Shown here: piece after piece, positions 1-10,110 of the stretch
Layout: each line of letters starts with the position of its first letter
Position numbering within the stretch: the stretch's first letter is position 1
From: Terriglobia bacterium
GTDB taxonomy: Bacteria; Acidobacteriota; Terriglobia; Bryobacterales; Bryobacteraceae
Direction: 5' to 3'
Length of the DNA: 64,000 nt
Assembly (NCBI GenBank): GCA_016650235.1
Contig: JAENWC010000110.1
Coordinates: 1 to 64,000 of the forward strand
Notes under the pieces: model-generated
Told to the model about the DNA's origin: nothing
The model's input: the letters and a program-made list of their open reading frames with translations, nothing else
The model's database searches: none
Position numbers and translations under genes: made by a program

Positions 1-1
1 C

Positions 2-278
<277 letters not shown>

Positions 279-518
279 CGGAGGCAAGTAATTTCTGCCC
301 ACGCAGGTCGTGCAGAGTGTGGAAGCCAGAGTGCTGAATACAACGCCGGATCACAGGCATTGAAGAGGCGATCAGTTTTAGCATAGTCGCCGGCTGCGGC
401 TCTTCATCCATTTCCCTCCGTCTGCCGGCCGGCCAAACACTAGGGAAACGACTGAAGCGGGCACATCCGGAAATGTCTCGGCTCTGGAATCTGTCTTGGG
501 ACATCATCAACCGGGTCT

Positions 519-997
519 TTGGCGAAAAAGACTTGTTTCACGAGCAAACCGGGGAACTTGACCTCAGTATGCAACGCGCAAGCGGGAAAGTGGCGCCGGA
601 TTTGGTCTCAGGCAAGTACCACTTGGGGCTCGCCGCAGCCTCACATTATGTGTCAAAGTGCGGTCCCTGCTGGAAACCTGCCGGGGGCCAATCAGCAAGA
701 GGCCAACCGGCTCGTTCCAGAGTTGCTCAATGCAGAAGCCTATCAGTTTGCCCATTTCTCAGATCCGGTCTATCCGCCTCTCGCAAGGCAGGCTCGCATT
801 CAAGGCAAAGTCGAACTGCATCTCAGTGTGGACTCGGCAACGGGCGCGGTCCTCGGGGTCTCCGCAGTCTCAGGCCAAAGAATCTTGACTCCAAGCGTGA
901 TTGACGCTGCTAAGCTCTGGCGATTCGTCCTGTTCCGGAATCCATTCACTCGGAAACGCTGAACCTTACCTTCGACTTCGGGCTCGGCCGTCCGTGA
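519..997 (+). pseudogene. TonB-family C-terminal domain protein, frameshifted
   Basis: From about 762 the frame encodes a TonB C-terminal domain: the DPVYPPLARQ motif, then the strand-rich GKVELHLSV segment, ending in AAKLWRF. This domain contacts the TonB box of outer-membrane receptors and transmits energy from ExbBD. At about 926 the frame shifts: the expected tail, ESIHSETLNLTFDFG, continues in another frame to a TGA at 995-997, as if one C had been lost from TTC-CGT. Upstream of about 660 the frame is also uncertain, because a second frame (from 473) looks equally protein-like, and no transmembrane anchor is visible. The call of a dead or truncated energy transducer is inferred from these frame changes. 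Confidence 0.55.
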
Positions 998-1080
998 CGC
1001 AACACGCGGGGGCCTGGCCACTACGCCGCGCCGGCCAACGACGGTAACATAGAGAGCCCGCGGAAACGAGCAGGCATATC

Positions 1081-1341
1081 GACGGGCAGATCTTCGAGCT
1101 CTTTGTCCACAACATCATTCAGGGTCTCTTTACCGAAGCTCACGAGCGGACCTTGGGCGAGATGTACATTCCCCAAGAGAAGGTCTTGCTGGCTGTCCAA
1201 CTGCTGCTCGAAGGGAACCACTGGGCTGCGCTGGCGCTGTATTTCGGGTACTATAATTTCTGCCGGATTCACCGCACAATCCGGGTGACGCTAGCAATGG
1301 AAGCTGGGATCATGGATCGGGTTTGGGGTATTGAGGTATTG
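1081..1341 (+). pseudogene. IS transposase remnant with internal deletion
   Basis: The segment FGYYNFCRIH followed by TPAMEAGI-like residues (here TLAMEAGIMDRVW) is the conserved C-terminal end of a DDE transposase group often annotated as IS1-like. Directly before it, within the same frame, PQEKVLLAVQLLLEGN resembles the N-terminal helix-turn-helix start of the same proteins. About 150-200 residues that should lie between them, including the catalytic acidic residues, are absent. So the element has lost its core by deletion at about 1216-1220. The frame from 1081 to 1150 is open but unrecognised. No inverted repeats were found. Confidence 0.5.
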
Positions 1342-1445
1342 AGGACCTCCTCGCGTAGTTCGTCGCCGACGCTCTTGAAATATGGTCACTATGATTCCAA
1401 CCGCCGAACAGAATACAATGACGGAGCAAAGAACCAATAGCCAAA

Positions 1446-2120
1446 GTGGAATCATCGGTGAACCTCGAAAAACTGTTTGTGTGGGCGAACTATGTGTATA
1501 TTGTGTCCGTAGTCTTGGCCGCAGTGGCCTCTTTTGCCATCTATCGACTCTCGGCTACCATTAACGCTGCGAAGGATAGAGAACTCACTCGATTCCAGGT
1601 GGATGCTCAGACCAGAATATCCAAGGCACAGGTCGATGCGGAACAAGCAAGGGTGGACACGGCAACCGCTTTGGTGGAACAAGAAAAACTGAGAACAGAG
1701 AATCTTAATCTCGCAGTCCTCTTGGAGAAGGAGCGACAGGCCCGCCTTGAACTTGAAAGGCAGATTCAGCCGAGGCGAATCGGGCCAGAGCATCAAACGC
1801 TTTTCTTTCGCCTGTTGTCTCCCTTCAAGGGACAATCCATTGAAGTGGTCTACCTTAGCGTATCTGGCGAAGTTGTGACATTTGCGAAAGAGCTTAACGC
1901 CGTTCTGCTCGCATCTGGGTGGAGATCCAGAGCAATACCGATCATGAACGTAGCTGGTAATATTCCATCGGGAATCGTTATCCAAGCGAAAAACCCCAGA
2001 GGTTCGGACGTGGTGAACGCATTGGCTAGTGCCTTTGTTCAGGCTGGTTTCGCTCATACTTGGGAGGCACGCCCCGAAATGGCGGGTGATGTCTTCAACC
2101 TTCGCGTCGGCACGAAATAA
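1446..2120 (+). CDS. membrane-anchored coiled-coil protein (hypothetical)
   Basis: A 224-residue protein with a GTG start at 1446; an in-frame TGA lies shortly upstream and GGAG at 1421 is a distant possible ribosome site. Residues about 10-35 form one membrane span. Residues about 40-110 are rich in Ala, Glu, Gln, Arg and Lys with heptad character, a likely coiled coil. A compact alpha/beta C-terminal domain of about 105 residues follows (from about 118). I do not recognise that domain; its size and pattern resemble small ligand- or nucleotide-sensing modules, but no motif supports a function. It stands alone between a transposase relic and the deaminase gene. Confidence 0.7.
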   Translation: MESSVNLEKLFVWANYVYIVSVVLAAVASFAIYRLSATINAAKDRELTRFQVDAQTRISKAQVDAEQARVDTATALVEQEKLRTENLNLAVLLEKERQARLELERQIQPRRIGPEHQTLFFRLLSPFKGQSIEVVYLSVSGEVVTFAKELNAVLLASGWRSRAIPIMNVAGNIPSGIVIQAKNPRGSDVVNALASAFVQAGFAHTWEARPEMAGDVFNLRVGTK

Positions 2121-2154
2121 CCGATCAACGCACATTTCAGACACTACCCACAAG

Positions 2155-2183
2155 CCTTCACCCACTTCCCGTACGGGTATAAT
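2155..2183 (+). promoter_or_regulatory. possible promoter of the dCMP deaminase gene
   Basis: A perfect TATAAT lies at 2178-2183, 18 bases before the ATG at 2202. The matching upstream hexamer, about 17 bp away at 2155-2160, is CCTTCA, a poor -35 box. A purine stretch AAGGA at 2186-2190 could serve as the ribosome site. The -10 match is good but the rest is weak. Confidence 0.35.
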
Positions 2184-2201
2184 CGAAGGACTCAAACCGC
2201 C

Positions 2202-2660
2202 ATGTCACGCGAAATTCCCAATTGGGACCAATACTATCTGTCCATATGCCAGGTCGTGGCCACACGCAGCAAAGATCCCAACACGCAAATCGGCTGCGTG
2301 ATCATCGGGCCGGCGCGCGAGATCCGTTCCACGGGCTACAACTCGTTTCCACGAGGCATTCGCGACGATATTCCGGAAAGACTGGTGCGGCCTGCCAAGT
2401 ACCTGTGGATTGAGCATGCGGAACGGAACGCGATCTGCAACGCGGCACGCGCCGGCACTGCTACCGAGAACTGCACTATCTTTGTCGAGATCATGCCATG
2501 CATGGATTGCGCCCGCGCCATTGTGCAGGCCGGCATCAAAGAGGTGGTGGTCTCCGCCGTTCGGATGAGCCAGTACTCCAGCCAGTATTATGATGAACAT
2601 TTCGGGATGGTGGAGGTTTTGTTTGGCGAGGCCGGCGTGAAGGTCCGCCTCGTCGAGTGA
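2202..2660 (+). CDS. deoxycytidylate (dCMP) deaminase
   Basis: A 152-residue cytosolic enzyme of the zinc-dependent cytidine/deoxycytidylate deaminase family. It converts dCMP to dUMP, feeding thymidylate synthesis. The zinc site is visible: HAERNAI carries the zinc-binding His and catalytic Glu, and MPCMDCARAI carries the two zinc Cys. TGYNSFPRG near the N terminus is typical of dCMP deaminases, as is the short length (the Bacillus ComEB type is about 190 residues). The gene stands alone with its own likely promoter and ends 3 bp before the convergent stop of the next gene. Confidence 0.9.
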   Translation: MSREIPNWDQYYLSICQVVATRSKDPNTQIGCVIIGPAREIRSTGYNSFPRGIRDDIPERLVRPAKYLWIEHAERNAICNAARAGTATENCTIFVEIMPCMDCARAIVQAGIKEVVVSAVRMSQYSSQYYDEHFGMVEVLFGEAGVKVRLVE

Positions 2661-2663
2661 GGG

Positions 2664-3920
2664 CTAGCGAACCTCATCCACGCGCCACATCATCCGAAGT
2701 CCCCGCGGAATCAACGGGCGCTTGGCCTCCCAGTGCAGTACGCCCTGCCCGCGAGGAGTTTCCCTCACCAGAATGTCCATGCGCGCGGTACGCTTCTTTG
2801 TAAACACCGGGTCCATGCTCTTCTGCTGGCGGAGCAACCCAGCGGCGGGACCGGCCTCCTCCATCGTCGCCTGGATCTGGACCCGCTTCCCATCCAGTTC
2901 CAGGGCGTGAAACTCCAATCCCACTTCATACAGCGGGTACGGTAGATTCTGCTTGTCCATACGCACCAGACGCCCCAGGATCGCCGCTCCCTGTGGAACC
3001 ACCACGCGCGTGCCGTCCTTCAACGGCTTGGACACCACGGCCCGCACCGCATCCCCCACTACAGCCTGCCTCGTGTTGATGGCGCCGTCCAATTCGAGTT
3101 CCAGCAAGGCGCCCTGCGGTAGCGTGGCGGCGCCGGATTGAACCGCAACCACAGCGGTAGCCGGCTTGACCTCTTCCGCGGCAAACGACACCGTCGCCTC
3201 CGCCCGGTACTCGCGGCACTGGCTCAGTTGCATCCGGTTCATATTCTCATGCCCGTCGAGGGCCACCATCAGCAGGCTGGCCGTGACCGGCATCAACGCC
3301 AGCGACTCGCCGATTTTCACCGGCGCATAGTTCATGATGTTATCGGCCTGCGCCAGCCCGACCATCTCCGGAATATCCACGGCCTGCACTTCCATGCGCA
3401 GTAGATCCAGCGTTTCCCGATCCGCCCAGAACACTCCCTGAAATGCCACCAACGCCTCGCTCGGGCCGGCCCGCAATCGGTAGGAGCTCTTCTCGCGCGG
3501 GACGTCGAATGCAAACTGATAGGCCGGATGCGAATTCCACTCCTGCTCGCCTTGGTAGGTGAACGCGGCCGTCCCCGGTTGAAAAACATGACGCGCCAGG
3601 ACGGCAAAGTGTCCGGAGCCGACCGTCCCGCGTCCCACCATCTCTGACAGTTCCTGGTCCCCCAACGTCTTGGCGCCATGCCAGGAATAAAGTTCGCGAT
3701 GGTTAGAAAGACCCACTTCCAAACGGAGCGTGTCCGCCTTCAGCCACTCCTGCTCGGAGCCGCTGCGCGCGAATCGCTCCACCGTCTGCACGCATGTATA
3801 ATCCGGCTGCCGTCCCAATTGATCCAGCGCCCTGGCCCGAATACGCTCCAGCAAGCCGTCGGAACCTGTTTGCGCCTGGCAGGCCACGGCTACCAGCGCC
3901 ATCATCGCCAAGCGGGGCAT
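2664..3920 (-). CDS. secreted protein with a TrbI/VirB10-like C-terminal segment
   Basis: A 418-residue protein with a short signal peptide (cleavage likely after ACQAQ). The first about 230 residues, with DYTCVQTVERF and several beta-rich stretches, match a type of uncharacterised exported protein common in Solibacter-like genomes. Residues about 265-360 (GALLELELDG, AVVGDAVRAVV, VVPQGAAILGRL) resemble the beta-barrel part of TrbI/VirB10-like proteins, in which a pore-like barrel carries the 'PQG..L.G' pattern. No other conjugation gene is nearby, so a role in secretion is not implied. It is transcribed alone, convergent with the deaminase. Confidence 0.7.
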   Translation of the reverse strand: MPRLAMMALVAVACQAQTGSDGLLERIRARALDQLGRQPDYTCVQTVERFARSGSEQEWLKADTLRLEVGLSNHRELYSWHGAKTLGDQELSEMVGRGTVGSGHFAVLARHVFQPGTAAFTYQGEQEWNSHPAYQFAFDVPREKSSYRLRAGPSEALVAFQGVFWADRETLDLLRMEVQAVDIPEMVGLAQADNIMNYAPVKIGESLALMPVTASLLMVALDGHENMNRMQLSQCREYRAEATVSFAAEEVKPATAVVAVQSGAATLPQGALLELELDGAINTRQAVVGDAVRAVVSKPLKDGTRVVVPQGAAILGRLVRMDKQNLPYPLYEVGLEFHALELDGKRVQIQATMEEAGPAAGLLRQQKSMDPVFTKKRTARMDILVRETPRGQGVLHWEAKRPLIPRGLRMMWRVDEVR

Positions 3921-4122
3921 GGCAACGATTATATTCTTCCTGGCGCAGGATGCAACCCTGGCACACCCACTGAAGGGGTAAGTTGGGTGTGCTAAACCAA
4001 GGGGTAAGGCGGGCGGCGAGTTTCAAAAGCGCAAAGGGCGCTCGACGCGCCACCAAACCCCAGAGGAATACGAGGCTTAGGTTCGCGGCGGGCAGCTCCG
4101 TTTTGCGCTGTTCCTTAAAAGC

Positions 4123-7100
4123 TTAGTCCACCGTGACTACGGGAACCAGCGGACCTTTGGTGGGGCTATTGATGTTTCCAATGCGAATGGTCACCGGCAG
4201 ATCATTGCCTCGCATGCGGATGCCAGGCACGTAAAGGTTGATCTGATAGAGGCCAACATATCCGGGCGTCAACCCGCTCCACTCGACGATCATCTCGCTG
4301 CCATTAAAAGTAGGATCGCCAAAGAAGACCTCCAACTTGTCAGTGACGGCCAGCGGGTCGCTGGGCGAGGGGAGGCCGCCGATGACCACTCCTCCTTTGG
4401 TCGGCCCCAAGCCGGTGGCATAGAGAGTCAACCGCTGGTCCCGGCGCGCGGGATTGTCTCTGGTTACCAGGCGTCCATCGGAATGAAACAGGGCCACCTG
4501 ATTGGTGGAGGGGTCGACAAAGACTGCCGGAGCGTATTTGGCGACGGTGATTTGCGAAGCCACCGATGCGGTGTTCTGTTCCAGGTTGCGGATGATCAGA
4601 GGATAGCGGCCCGGGGCGACATTGGGCGGGATTTGAGCGTTGATCTGTTCCGCCGAAGTCATCAGCAGCGGCAGTGGGTTGTTGTCGAGCGTAACACAGG
4701 TGCCGCCCATCACCGTGGGAAGCGGCGTGGAAGCGGCCACTGAGGAGCCACCCATAGCGCGGCCGAAGATGGAGACCAGACTTCCCTGGGCCATCTGCGG
4801 CTGATAGCTGGCGATGTTGACCGTTCCATTTGGATTGATCACGGGCCGGGCGATCGGGGGAGGCGCATCCAGATTCACAATGCTCAGACCGCTGGCCGTG
4901 ATGGCATACGCGATGGAGCCGGTGGGGTCCACAGCCATGGTTCGGCCTGGCACGTTGGCGCGCTGATTGCCCGTGGGCGTGGAAAGCGGCCGCTCCAGCG
5001 AGGGAACCGTGCGCATGGTGGCGCCGGTCGTCGCGTTCACCAACTCCACTGAAGCCGCTTCGGTCAAGGCGGCGGCCGCGGCGGCATTGGCGATGGCGGG
5101 CTGCGCAAAACGGACAAACGTAGTGGCCCCCACGGCCGAAACAGATGAGATGGGCCTTGGCGTGGTCACGGGAGGCTGACCGGGCCGCACAGCGCCGGTT
5201 CCGGGAACCGTGCCGGCATTGCCCACCTGCGTGAGCGCCTGGTTGAGAACCAGGCCGTTCACCAGGAAGTACTGTCCCCGCGGGCCCACCGCTATCGGGC
5301 CGTAGTAGCCGGAGATGGGGGCGGTGACCACCTGCCGCGCCTGAATGAAGTCATCCACAGCAGCGTCGTAAAGATAAGCCGATCCGTTGCCGGCCAGCAC
5401 CAGGGCGAATTCGCCGTTGGGACTGGACGCCATCGTCGTTGGCGCTGGAAGCGTCTGTGTGTTGTTCGCGATGGGTAACACGTTGGCATTGAACCGGCGC
5501 GGCGTGGCTTCGTTTCCGATCACACGCCAGAGCGTATTGTTGCTCATCAACACCAGCGGTCCGCGTTGCGTGGATGTAATCTCGAGCGGGCGGATAATGG
5601 CGGCGTTGTTGTTGAATGGAAGCGCTGGGAATCGAACCCGCCCAACCACTTCCCGGCTCTGTAGGTCCACGATGGAGATGCTTTCCCCGCCCGTGTTGGC
5701 AACGTACAGAGTCTGACCATCCGGCGACATTGCCATCGACCGAGGCAACTGTCCCACCTTGATCGGGGTCCCGAACTTCCTGGTGCGAGTGTCAAACACC
5801 TCCACCCGGTTCATGCCTGAGTTGGCAATGTAGAGGCGTTGCCGGAGTGAGTCCAGCACCAGGTCTGTCAATCCTTCGTTTTGGGAAAGCCCCACGTCCA
5901 CCGGCATGATGTCGCCGGTGGCTTCGGCGTTGCGGTTGTTCTGATAAACCGTCAAGGCCGGTGGAATGTTAATGGCTTCGTTGGAAGTTACGGTGTATTG
6001 ATGCACCGGAGAAACGGTGCCGATGGCGCGGTTGTTACGGTTGTAGAAAAATTCAAATGTCGCGCCTTGGGCGGTGAGGATTGTGCGGGAAACGGGCGCG
6101 CTGTTGTTGACGTTCACATTGCCTGTGGCGCCGGTGGGCGGCGCCAGCTGGCCACCACCGGGAATTTGACCACCGCCAGGAACCTGTCCGCCACCGGGAG
6201 CCCCAGGTACGGGAGGGATGACAATGATGATTCCTCCACCCGCCTGCCCGCCGCCGGGTCCGCCCGCTCCACCCAGCCCCACGGTAGTCGCAGGCATCAT
6301 CAATTGCAGGTTTGCCGTAATCCGGCCACGTCCCGCGTTTACCAGCTCCAACTGAGCAGCCCGCAGATCATTTGTGACCCCGCACTGGTCGTTGGCCAGC
6401 AACGCAGAGGTCCGGGAAATCATTGCCACCGGACTTGTGCCGATGGTGGAAAATGGCAGGCTTAGGAATCCGGAATCGGACAATGCGTATGCGTTTGCGC
6501 CGTCACCCGAAATGACGATCCTTCCGGACAGATTCTCGGGAAGTTGATAGGCCGCCTCGATGAGCAGGTTCTCCGGATCGTTCACCATCAGTTGGCTTAC
6601 GCTCGGCCGCGCCGGTGGGTTCTGCACCGGAGTGAAGTTGAAAGCGGTATAGATTTTGAAGCCGTCCGGGGACCAGACCGACCCACCCTGATTCTGCTGC
6701 AGATTGAAATTCGAATTGGCCGGGAAAGAATAGGGAGCGTTGGCCGCGTTCTGTTGCGCAAGCACGTTCAGGGTATCCATTTCGAACAGGTGCAGGCCGG
6801 CCATGAACTTGCTGCCGTCCGGGGAAACCGAAAGGACCGGCGATACTCCTGCCACAGTACGGCTGCGCAGCACTGTGCCGGAGGCCACCTCGTACACAAA
6901 TACCGCGCGCTGGGTATTGTTCGGGATGTTCACGCCGAAGATCAGGCGGCCATCCGGAGTCGCTTGCAGAACGCTGCGGTTACCGAGCGCGGGCCGGCCG
7001 AAATTCTGCTGCGGCAACAAAGGACTGGCCGGAGGAGGAGGAGGCACGGTCACCGCCGATAGAGACTGCGTGCTGCTGCCCTGAGACGGATCATAAATCA

Positions 7101-7530
7101 GGAGAACATTGAGCAGGTTGTTCTGGCCGGTACCCACTGTTGAGATGAGGACGCGCTCATCATAGCCCACCGCTACACCTTCCGGGCGCGCCGGCAGGCT
7201 CACGCGGTTTACCACCGCGAGTGTTTCCAGATCTATGGTCAACAACGCGCTCCCCAAATGGGATGCAACGTAGAGAAAATTGCCCGAGCGCGACATCTCT
7301 GCCGCTAATGGCTGCTCGTCCACGGGAATCGGGTTCAGGAAGCGGCGTTGCGGGATCGAGTAGACCTCCACCTGGTTCCGGTTAGAATTGACCAGATACA
7401 GGCGGTTTCTCGCCTCATCCAGGACAAGGTCGGCCGCGCCTCCGACCACGGGCACTACCGTCCCAAATGTAGCGGCGTAAACACTTGAAACTAATAATAA
7501 AGTCGTGAGAAAACAACGTACTGGCCACAT
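4123..7530 (-). CDS. secreted YncE-like beta-propeller protein with Solibacter C-terminal domain (TIGR03437-like)
   Basis: A 1,135-residue exported protein; signal peptide at residues 1-20. The N-terminal part and a second block after about residue 555 carry repeated propeller blades, seen as LVLDEARNRLYLVNS and again LVLDSLRQRLYIANS, with SPDGQTLYVANTGG blades. The halves are split by a Gly/Pro-rich linker (residues about 420-470, PGGGQ repeats), probably flexible. The last about 225 residues (from INPNGTVNIASY through EQINAQIPPNV and LYATGLGP) match the C-terminal domain first defined in Solibacter. It is presumed surface-located, though ligand and role are unknown. A TAGAAT-like -10 lies just before the ATG. 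No neighbour shares its direction closely enough to form an operon. Confidence 0.85.
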   Translation of the reverse strand: MWPVRCFLTTLLLVSSVYAATFGTVVPVVGGAADLVLDEARNRLYLVNSNRNQVEVYSIPQRRFLNPIPVDEQPLAAEMSRSGNFLYVASHLGSALLTIDLETLAVVNRVSLPARPEGVAVGYDERVLISTVGTGQNNLLNVLLIYDPSQGSSTQSLSAVTVPPPPPASPLLPQQNFGRPALGNRSVLQATPDGRLIFGVNIPNNTQRAVFVYEVASGTVLRSRTVAGVSPVLSVSPDGSKFMAGLHLFEMDTLNVLAQQNAANAPYSFPANSNFNLQQNQGGSVWSPDGFKIYTAFNFTPVQNPPARPSVSQLMVNDPENLLIEAAYQLPENLSGRIVISGDGANAYALSDSGFLSLPFSTIGTSPVAMISRTSALLANDQCGVTNDLRAAQLELVNAGRGRITANLQLMMPATTVGLGGAGGPGGGQAGGGIIIVIPPVPGAPGGGQVPGGGQIPGGGQLAPPTGATGNVNVNNSAPVSRTILTAQGATFEFFYNRNNRAIGTVSPVHQYTVTSNEAINIPPALTVYQNNRNAEATGDIMPVDVGLSQNEGLTDLVLDSLRQRLYIANSGMNRVEVFDTRTRKFGTPIKVGQLPRSMAMSPDGQTLYVANTGGESISIVDLQSREVVGRVRFPALPFNNNAAIIRPLEITSTQRGPLVLMSNNTLWRVIGNEATPRRFNANVLPIANNTQTLPAPTTMASSPNGEFALVLAGNGSAYLYDAAVDDFIQARQVVTAPISGYYGPIAVGPRGQYFLVNGLVLNQALTQVGNAGTVPGTGAVRPGQPPVTTPRPISSVSAVGATTFVRFAQPAIANAAAAAALTEAASVELVNATTGATMRTVPSLERPLSTPTGNQRANVPGRTMAVDPTGSIAYAITASGLSIVNLDAPPPIARPVINPNGTVNIASYQPQMAQGSLVSIFGRAMGGSSVAASTPLPTVMGGTCVTLDNNPLPLLMTSAEQINAQIPPNVAPGRYPLIIRNLEQNTASVASQITVAKYAPAVFVDPSTNQVALFHSDGRLVTRDNPARRDQRLTLYATGLGPTKGGVVIGGLPSPSDPLAVTDKLEVFFGDPTFNGSEMIVEWSGLTPGYVGLYQINLYVPGIRMRGNDLPVTIRIGNINSPTKGPLVPVVTVD

Positions 7531-7583
7531 GCGCGTACTATTCTAACCCCTATGCACTTCGAAAGTTTCGAGTCCGGCCTGTC

Positions 7584-8876
7584 CTACCGCAGGGCCGCTA
7601 GCAACCCCCCGGTTCTGTCCAATAACTGAAAACTAGCCAGTTCCACGTGATGCTGGGCGTCGAAGTATAGCATCCATTTCTCGCTTTCCGCCACGCGAGC
7701 CTGTTCCACCTGCTGCAGACTGGCCCGACCCTCTTCCAGCAAAGCCAGCAGCATGGTCAGGTTTTCCCTGGCCAGGTCGAGATCCAGCCGGGCCACCTGT
7801 CGCGCCGATTCGGCCCGCGTCAGGTCCTGAAAGCTCTTCCCCGCCTCGAGGCTGATCCGGCTTCTGGCGGTGTTCATCTGTACTTGCAATCGCGCCGCTT
7901 CCGCTTGCGAAGAGGAGACCGCGGCGCCCCTGCCCGGCCCGGCCAGCACGGGAATCTCCAGCGCCACGCCGATCTGCCCGTTGTGGCGCTGGAACTTCTG
8001 GAAGAAATCCTCATAGTTGTTGAATTTTGCAAACAGACCATACTGGGCGACCAGATCCAGCCGGGGATAGCGGGAAGCCTGGTTGGACTTCACTTCGAGA
8101 TTCTTAGCCAGTAAGGATGACTGGAGCCTGCGAATTTCCCGGTTGTCAGCCAGGGCTTGCGTCACGGCTGCTTCCGCGGAGACCGGTATGAGCGGAGCCA
8201 TGCGATCCTCGGTGGCCGGCCGGGCACGTTGGCCTGGCTCCAGTCCCAACACCATTGCCAGCGAACCCTCCGCATAGTCAACGTCGGCCACAAGGCCATC
8301 GGTCCTCTGGCGCGCCTTCGCCAGTTCCAATTCCGCTCGCGTCAATTCAATCGGAAGCTCGCGCCCCTCCTGCACGCGCGCCTTCACCACAGCCTGTAAT
8401 TTGGCCGCGCTTTCCACTTGACGGGTTGCGATGCCCGCCAGGCGCTGCTTTCTTTCCGCGTCCAGGAAGATCTCCACCACGCGATAGATGGCCTGCTCGC
8501 GCTTTTCCTCGGCGCCCAAGCCCACACTTCTCTGTTCCTCTCTCGTTTGCGCCAATTGCAGTTTCTTCTGCCGGTCATAGACGGAGGCCACGGCGCGCGC
8601 CTGCATAATGCTGGGGGCCGATCCCTCGATGCTCATGGGGAAGCCGCTGCTGTAGGCGAGCCCGCTGCCGGCAAAGACCTTCGGGTAGAACGGGTCCTCA
8701 GCCATACGCACGCGCGCCGCTGCCTGTTGCTGATCGAGTTGGGAGAGCAGCACATCGGGAGACTGCCGCAGCGCCAGATTGACAGCTTCTCGCAAGGTGA
8801 GGGTGCGCGGCTGCGGGAAAGCCGCGGCTGCAGCCAGCAGCGCAAGTCCACAACAGGCGATCCGGTGTTTCTTCAT
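7584..8876 (-). CDS. TolC-type outer-membrane efflux protein
   Basis: A 430-residue outer-membrane channel of the TolC/OEP family. I start it at ATG 8876 rather than the in-frame ATG at 8906, because AAGGAG lies 7 bases before it and the product then begins with a signal peptide (MKKHRIACCGLALLAAAAAF). The mature protein opens with TLTLREAVNLALRQSP, the usual OEP entry helix, and contains the long alternating helices of the periplasmic barrel (from about residues 110-200 and 320-400). It would form the outer-membrane exit for a MacB-like tripartite pump. It is the last gene of a minus-strand operon, 22 bp after the permease. No membrane-fusion protein is encoded nearby. Confidence 0.85.
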   Translation of the reverse strand: MKKHRIACCGLALLAAAAAFPQPRTLTLREAVNLALRQSPDVLLSQLDQQQAAARVRMAEDPFYPKVFAGSGLAYSSGFPMSIEGSAPSIMQARAVASVYDRQKKLQLAQTREEQRSVGLGAEEKREQAIYRVVEIFLDAERKQRLAGIATRQVESAAKLQAVVKARVQEGRELPIELTRAELELAKARQRTDGLVADVDYAEGSLAMVLGLEPGQRARPATEDRMAPLIPVSAEAAVTQALADNREIRRLQSSLLAKNLEVKSNQASRYPRLDLVAQYGLFAKFNNYEDFFQKFQRHNGQIGVALEIPVLAGPGRGAAVSSSQAEAARLQVQMNTARSRISLEAGKSFQDLTRAESARQVARLDLDLARENLTMLLALLEEGRASLQQVEQARVAESEKWMLYFDAQHHVELASFQLLDRTGGLLAALR

Positions 8877-8898
8877 AACAGGCTCCTTGTTCGAAAGG

Positions 8899-10104
8899 CT
8901 ATTCATAGCGCAGGGCTTCGGTTGGGTTCAACCGGCTGGCGCGGCTTGCCGGCAGGATTCCGAAAACGATGCCTACTCCAAAACTAACCAGGAAGGCCAC
9001 GGCAACCGCGACCCCGGAAATCGGGATGGCAATGCCATCCACGAACAACCGGACGCTCAAGGGGACGGCGATGCCGGCGGCGATCCCCGCCAATCCTCCG
9101 CCCAGACTGATCAGCACCGCCTCCAGCAGGAACTGCTGCATCACCGCGCCGCGCGAGGCCCCCACCGCCATGCGAACCCCTATTTCGCGCGTGCGTTCGG
9201 TAACGGTGACGAGCATGATATTCATGATCCCGATGCCCGAGATCACCAGAGCGATGGCCGCTACCAGGATCAGCACAAGAGTGAGAATCAGCGTGATCGT
9301 GGAGGCTGTCTCGAGCATCCCCGCCAAATTGTCCACCCTGTATTTGGCGCCCGCCCGGTGGCGGCTTTCCAGGATCGTCTTGATCAATCCGGTCACCGGT
9401 ACCACGTCCTCCGCCGTGCGGGCCTGCACGTACATCGGGTCAATTCGCTCCACCGGCGTAAAGTAGCGGATCACGGTGATCGGAATCAGCACCGTTTCTC
9501 CGGCGAGTTCGGTCTGGCCGAAGCTCTCCGTGCGCTCCTTGAACGTGCCCACTATGGTGAACTGCAAACCATGCACCTTCATCACCTGGCCGATGGCGCC
9601 GCGCTGATTCCCATAGAGCCGCCGCGCCAGGCGCTCGGTCAGCAAGGCGACTTTCTGGCGCAAGGCGATGTCGCTTGAATCGAAAAAGCGGCCCGAGAGC
9701 AGGACCAGGTTGCGTACCGTTGCGTAGTGGTCGTCGGAGCCGATCACGGCCACGTCCTCTTCTTTCCCTTCGATCACCAGGCGGTCATAGTTGGTCATCA
9801 CGCCGGTGGCGGCGACGATGCGCGAGCCCAGTTGGCGCCGCACCGCCTCCACATCCGCCGTCTTCACAAAGTCGGCCTCGACGCTGGTGGCGGTCATGCT
9901 GCCGGCCTCGTAATAGGCGTACACCATGTTGGACCCGATGCCGCGAATCTGTTCGAGGATCATCTCGCGGCTGGTGAGCGAAATGGTTACCACCAGGATT
10001 ACGCTGGCATTTCCGATCACAAGCCCTAATGCGGTGAGAAACGTGCGTGTCTTGTTCGAGGCGAGCGCCAGGATGCTGGAACGAAGTGCTTCTACCAGAT
10101 GCAT
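8899..10104 (-). CDS. MacB-type ABC transporter permease (FtsX fold)
   Basis: A 401-residue permease with the MacB layout: an N-terminal membrane span (NKTRTFLTALGLVIGNASV), a periplasmic MacB_PCD domain to about residue 265, then three spans in the FtsX domain. The conserved VTERTREIGVRMAVGA coupling segment follows span 2, and the protein ends with ASRLNPTEALRYE. Family members drive ATP-powered periplasm-to-outside transport of peptides, lipids or antibiotics. There is no ATPase domain on this polypeptide and none in the window, so an ATPase must come from elsewhere. It lies 6 bp after the TPR gene and 22 bp before the TolC-type gene. Confidence 0.88.
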   Translation of the reverse strand: MHLVEALRSSILALASNKTRTFLTALGLVIGNASVILVVTISLTSREMILEQIRGIGSNMVYAYYEAGSMTATSVEADFVKTADVEAVRRQLGSRIVAATGVMTNYDRLVIEGKEEDVAVIGSDDHYATVRNLVLLSGRFFDSSDIALRQKVALLTERLARRLYGNQRGAIGQVMKVHGLQFTIVGTFKERTESFGQTELAGETVLIPITVIRYFTPVERIDPMYVQARTAEDVVPVTGLIKTILESRHRAGAKYRVDNLAGMLETASTITLILTLVLILVAAIALVISGIGIMNIMLVTVTERTREIGVRMAVGASRGAVMQQFLLEAVLISLGGGLAGIAAGIAVPLSVRLFVDGIAIPISGVAVAVAFLVSFGVGIVFGILPASRASRLNPTEALRYE

Positions 10105-10110
10105 GCGCCG

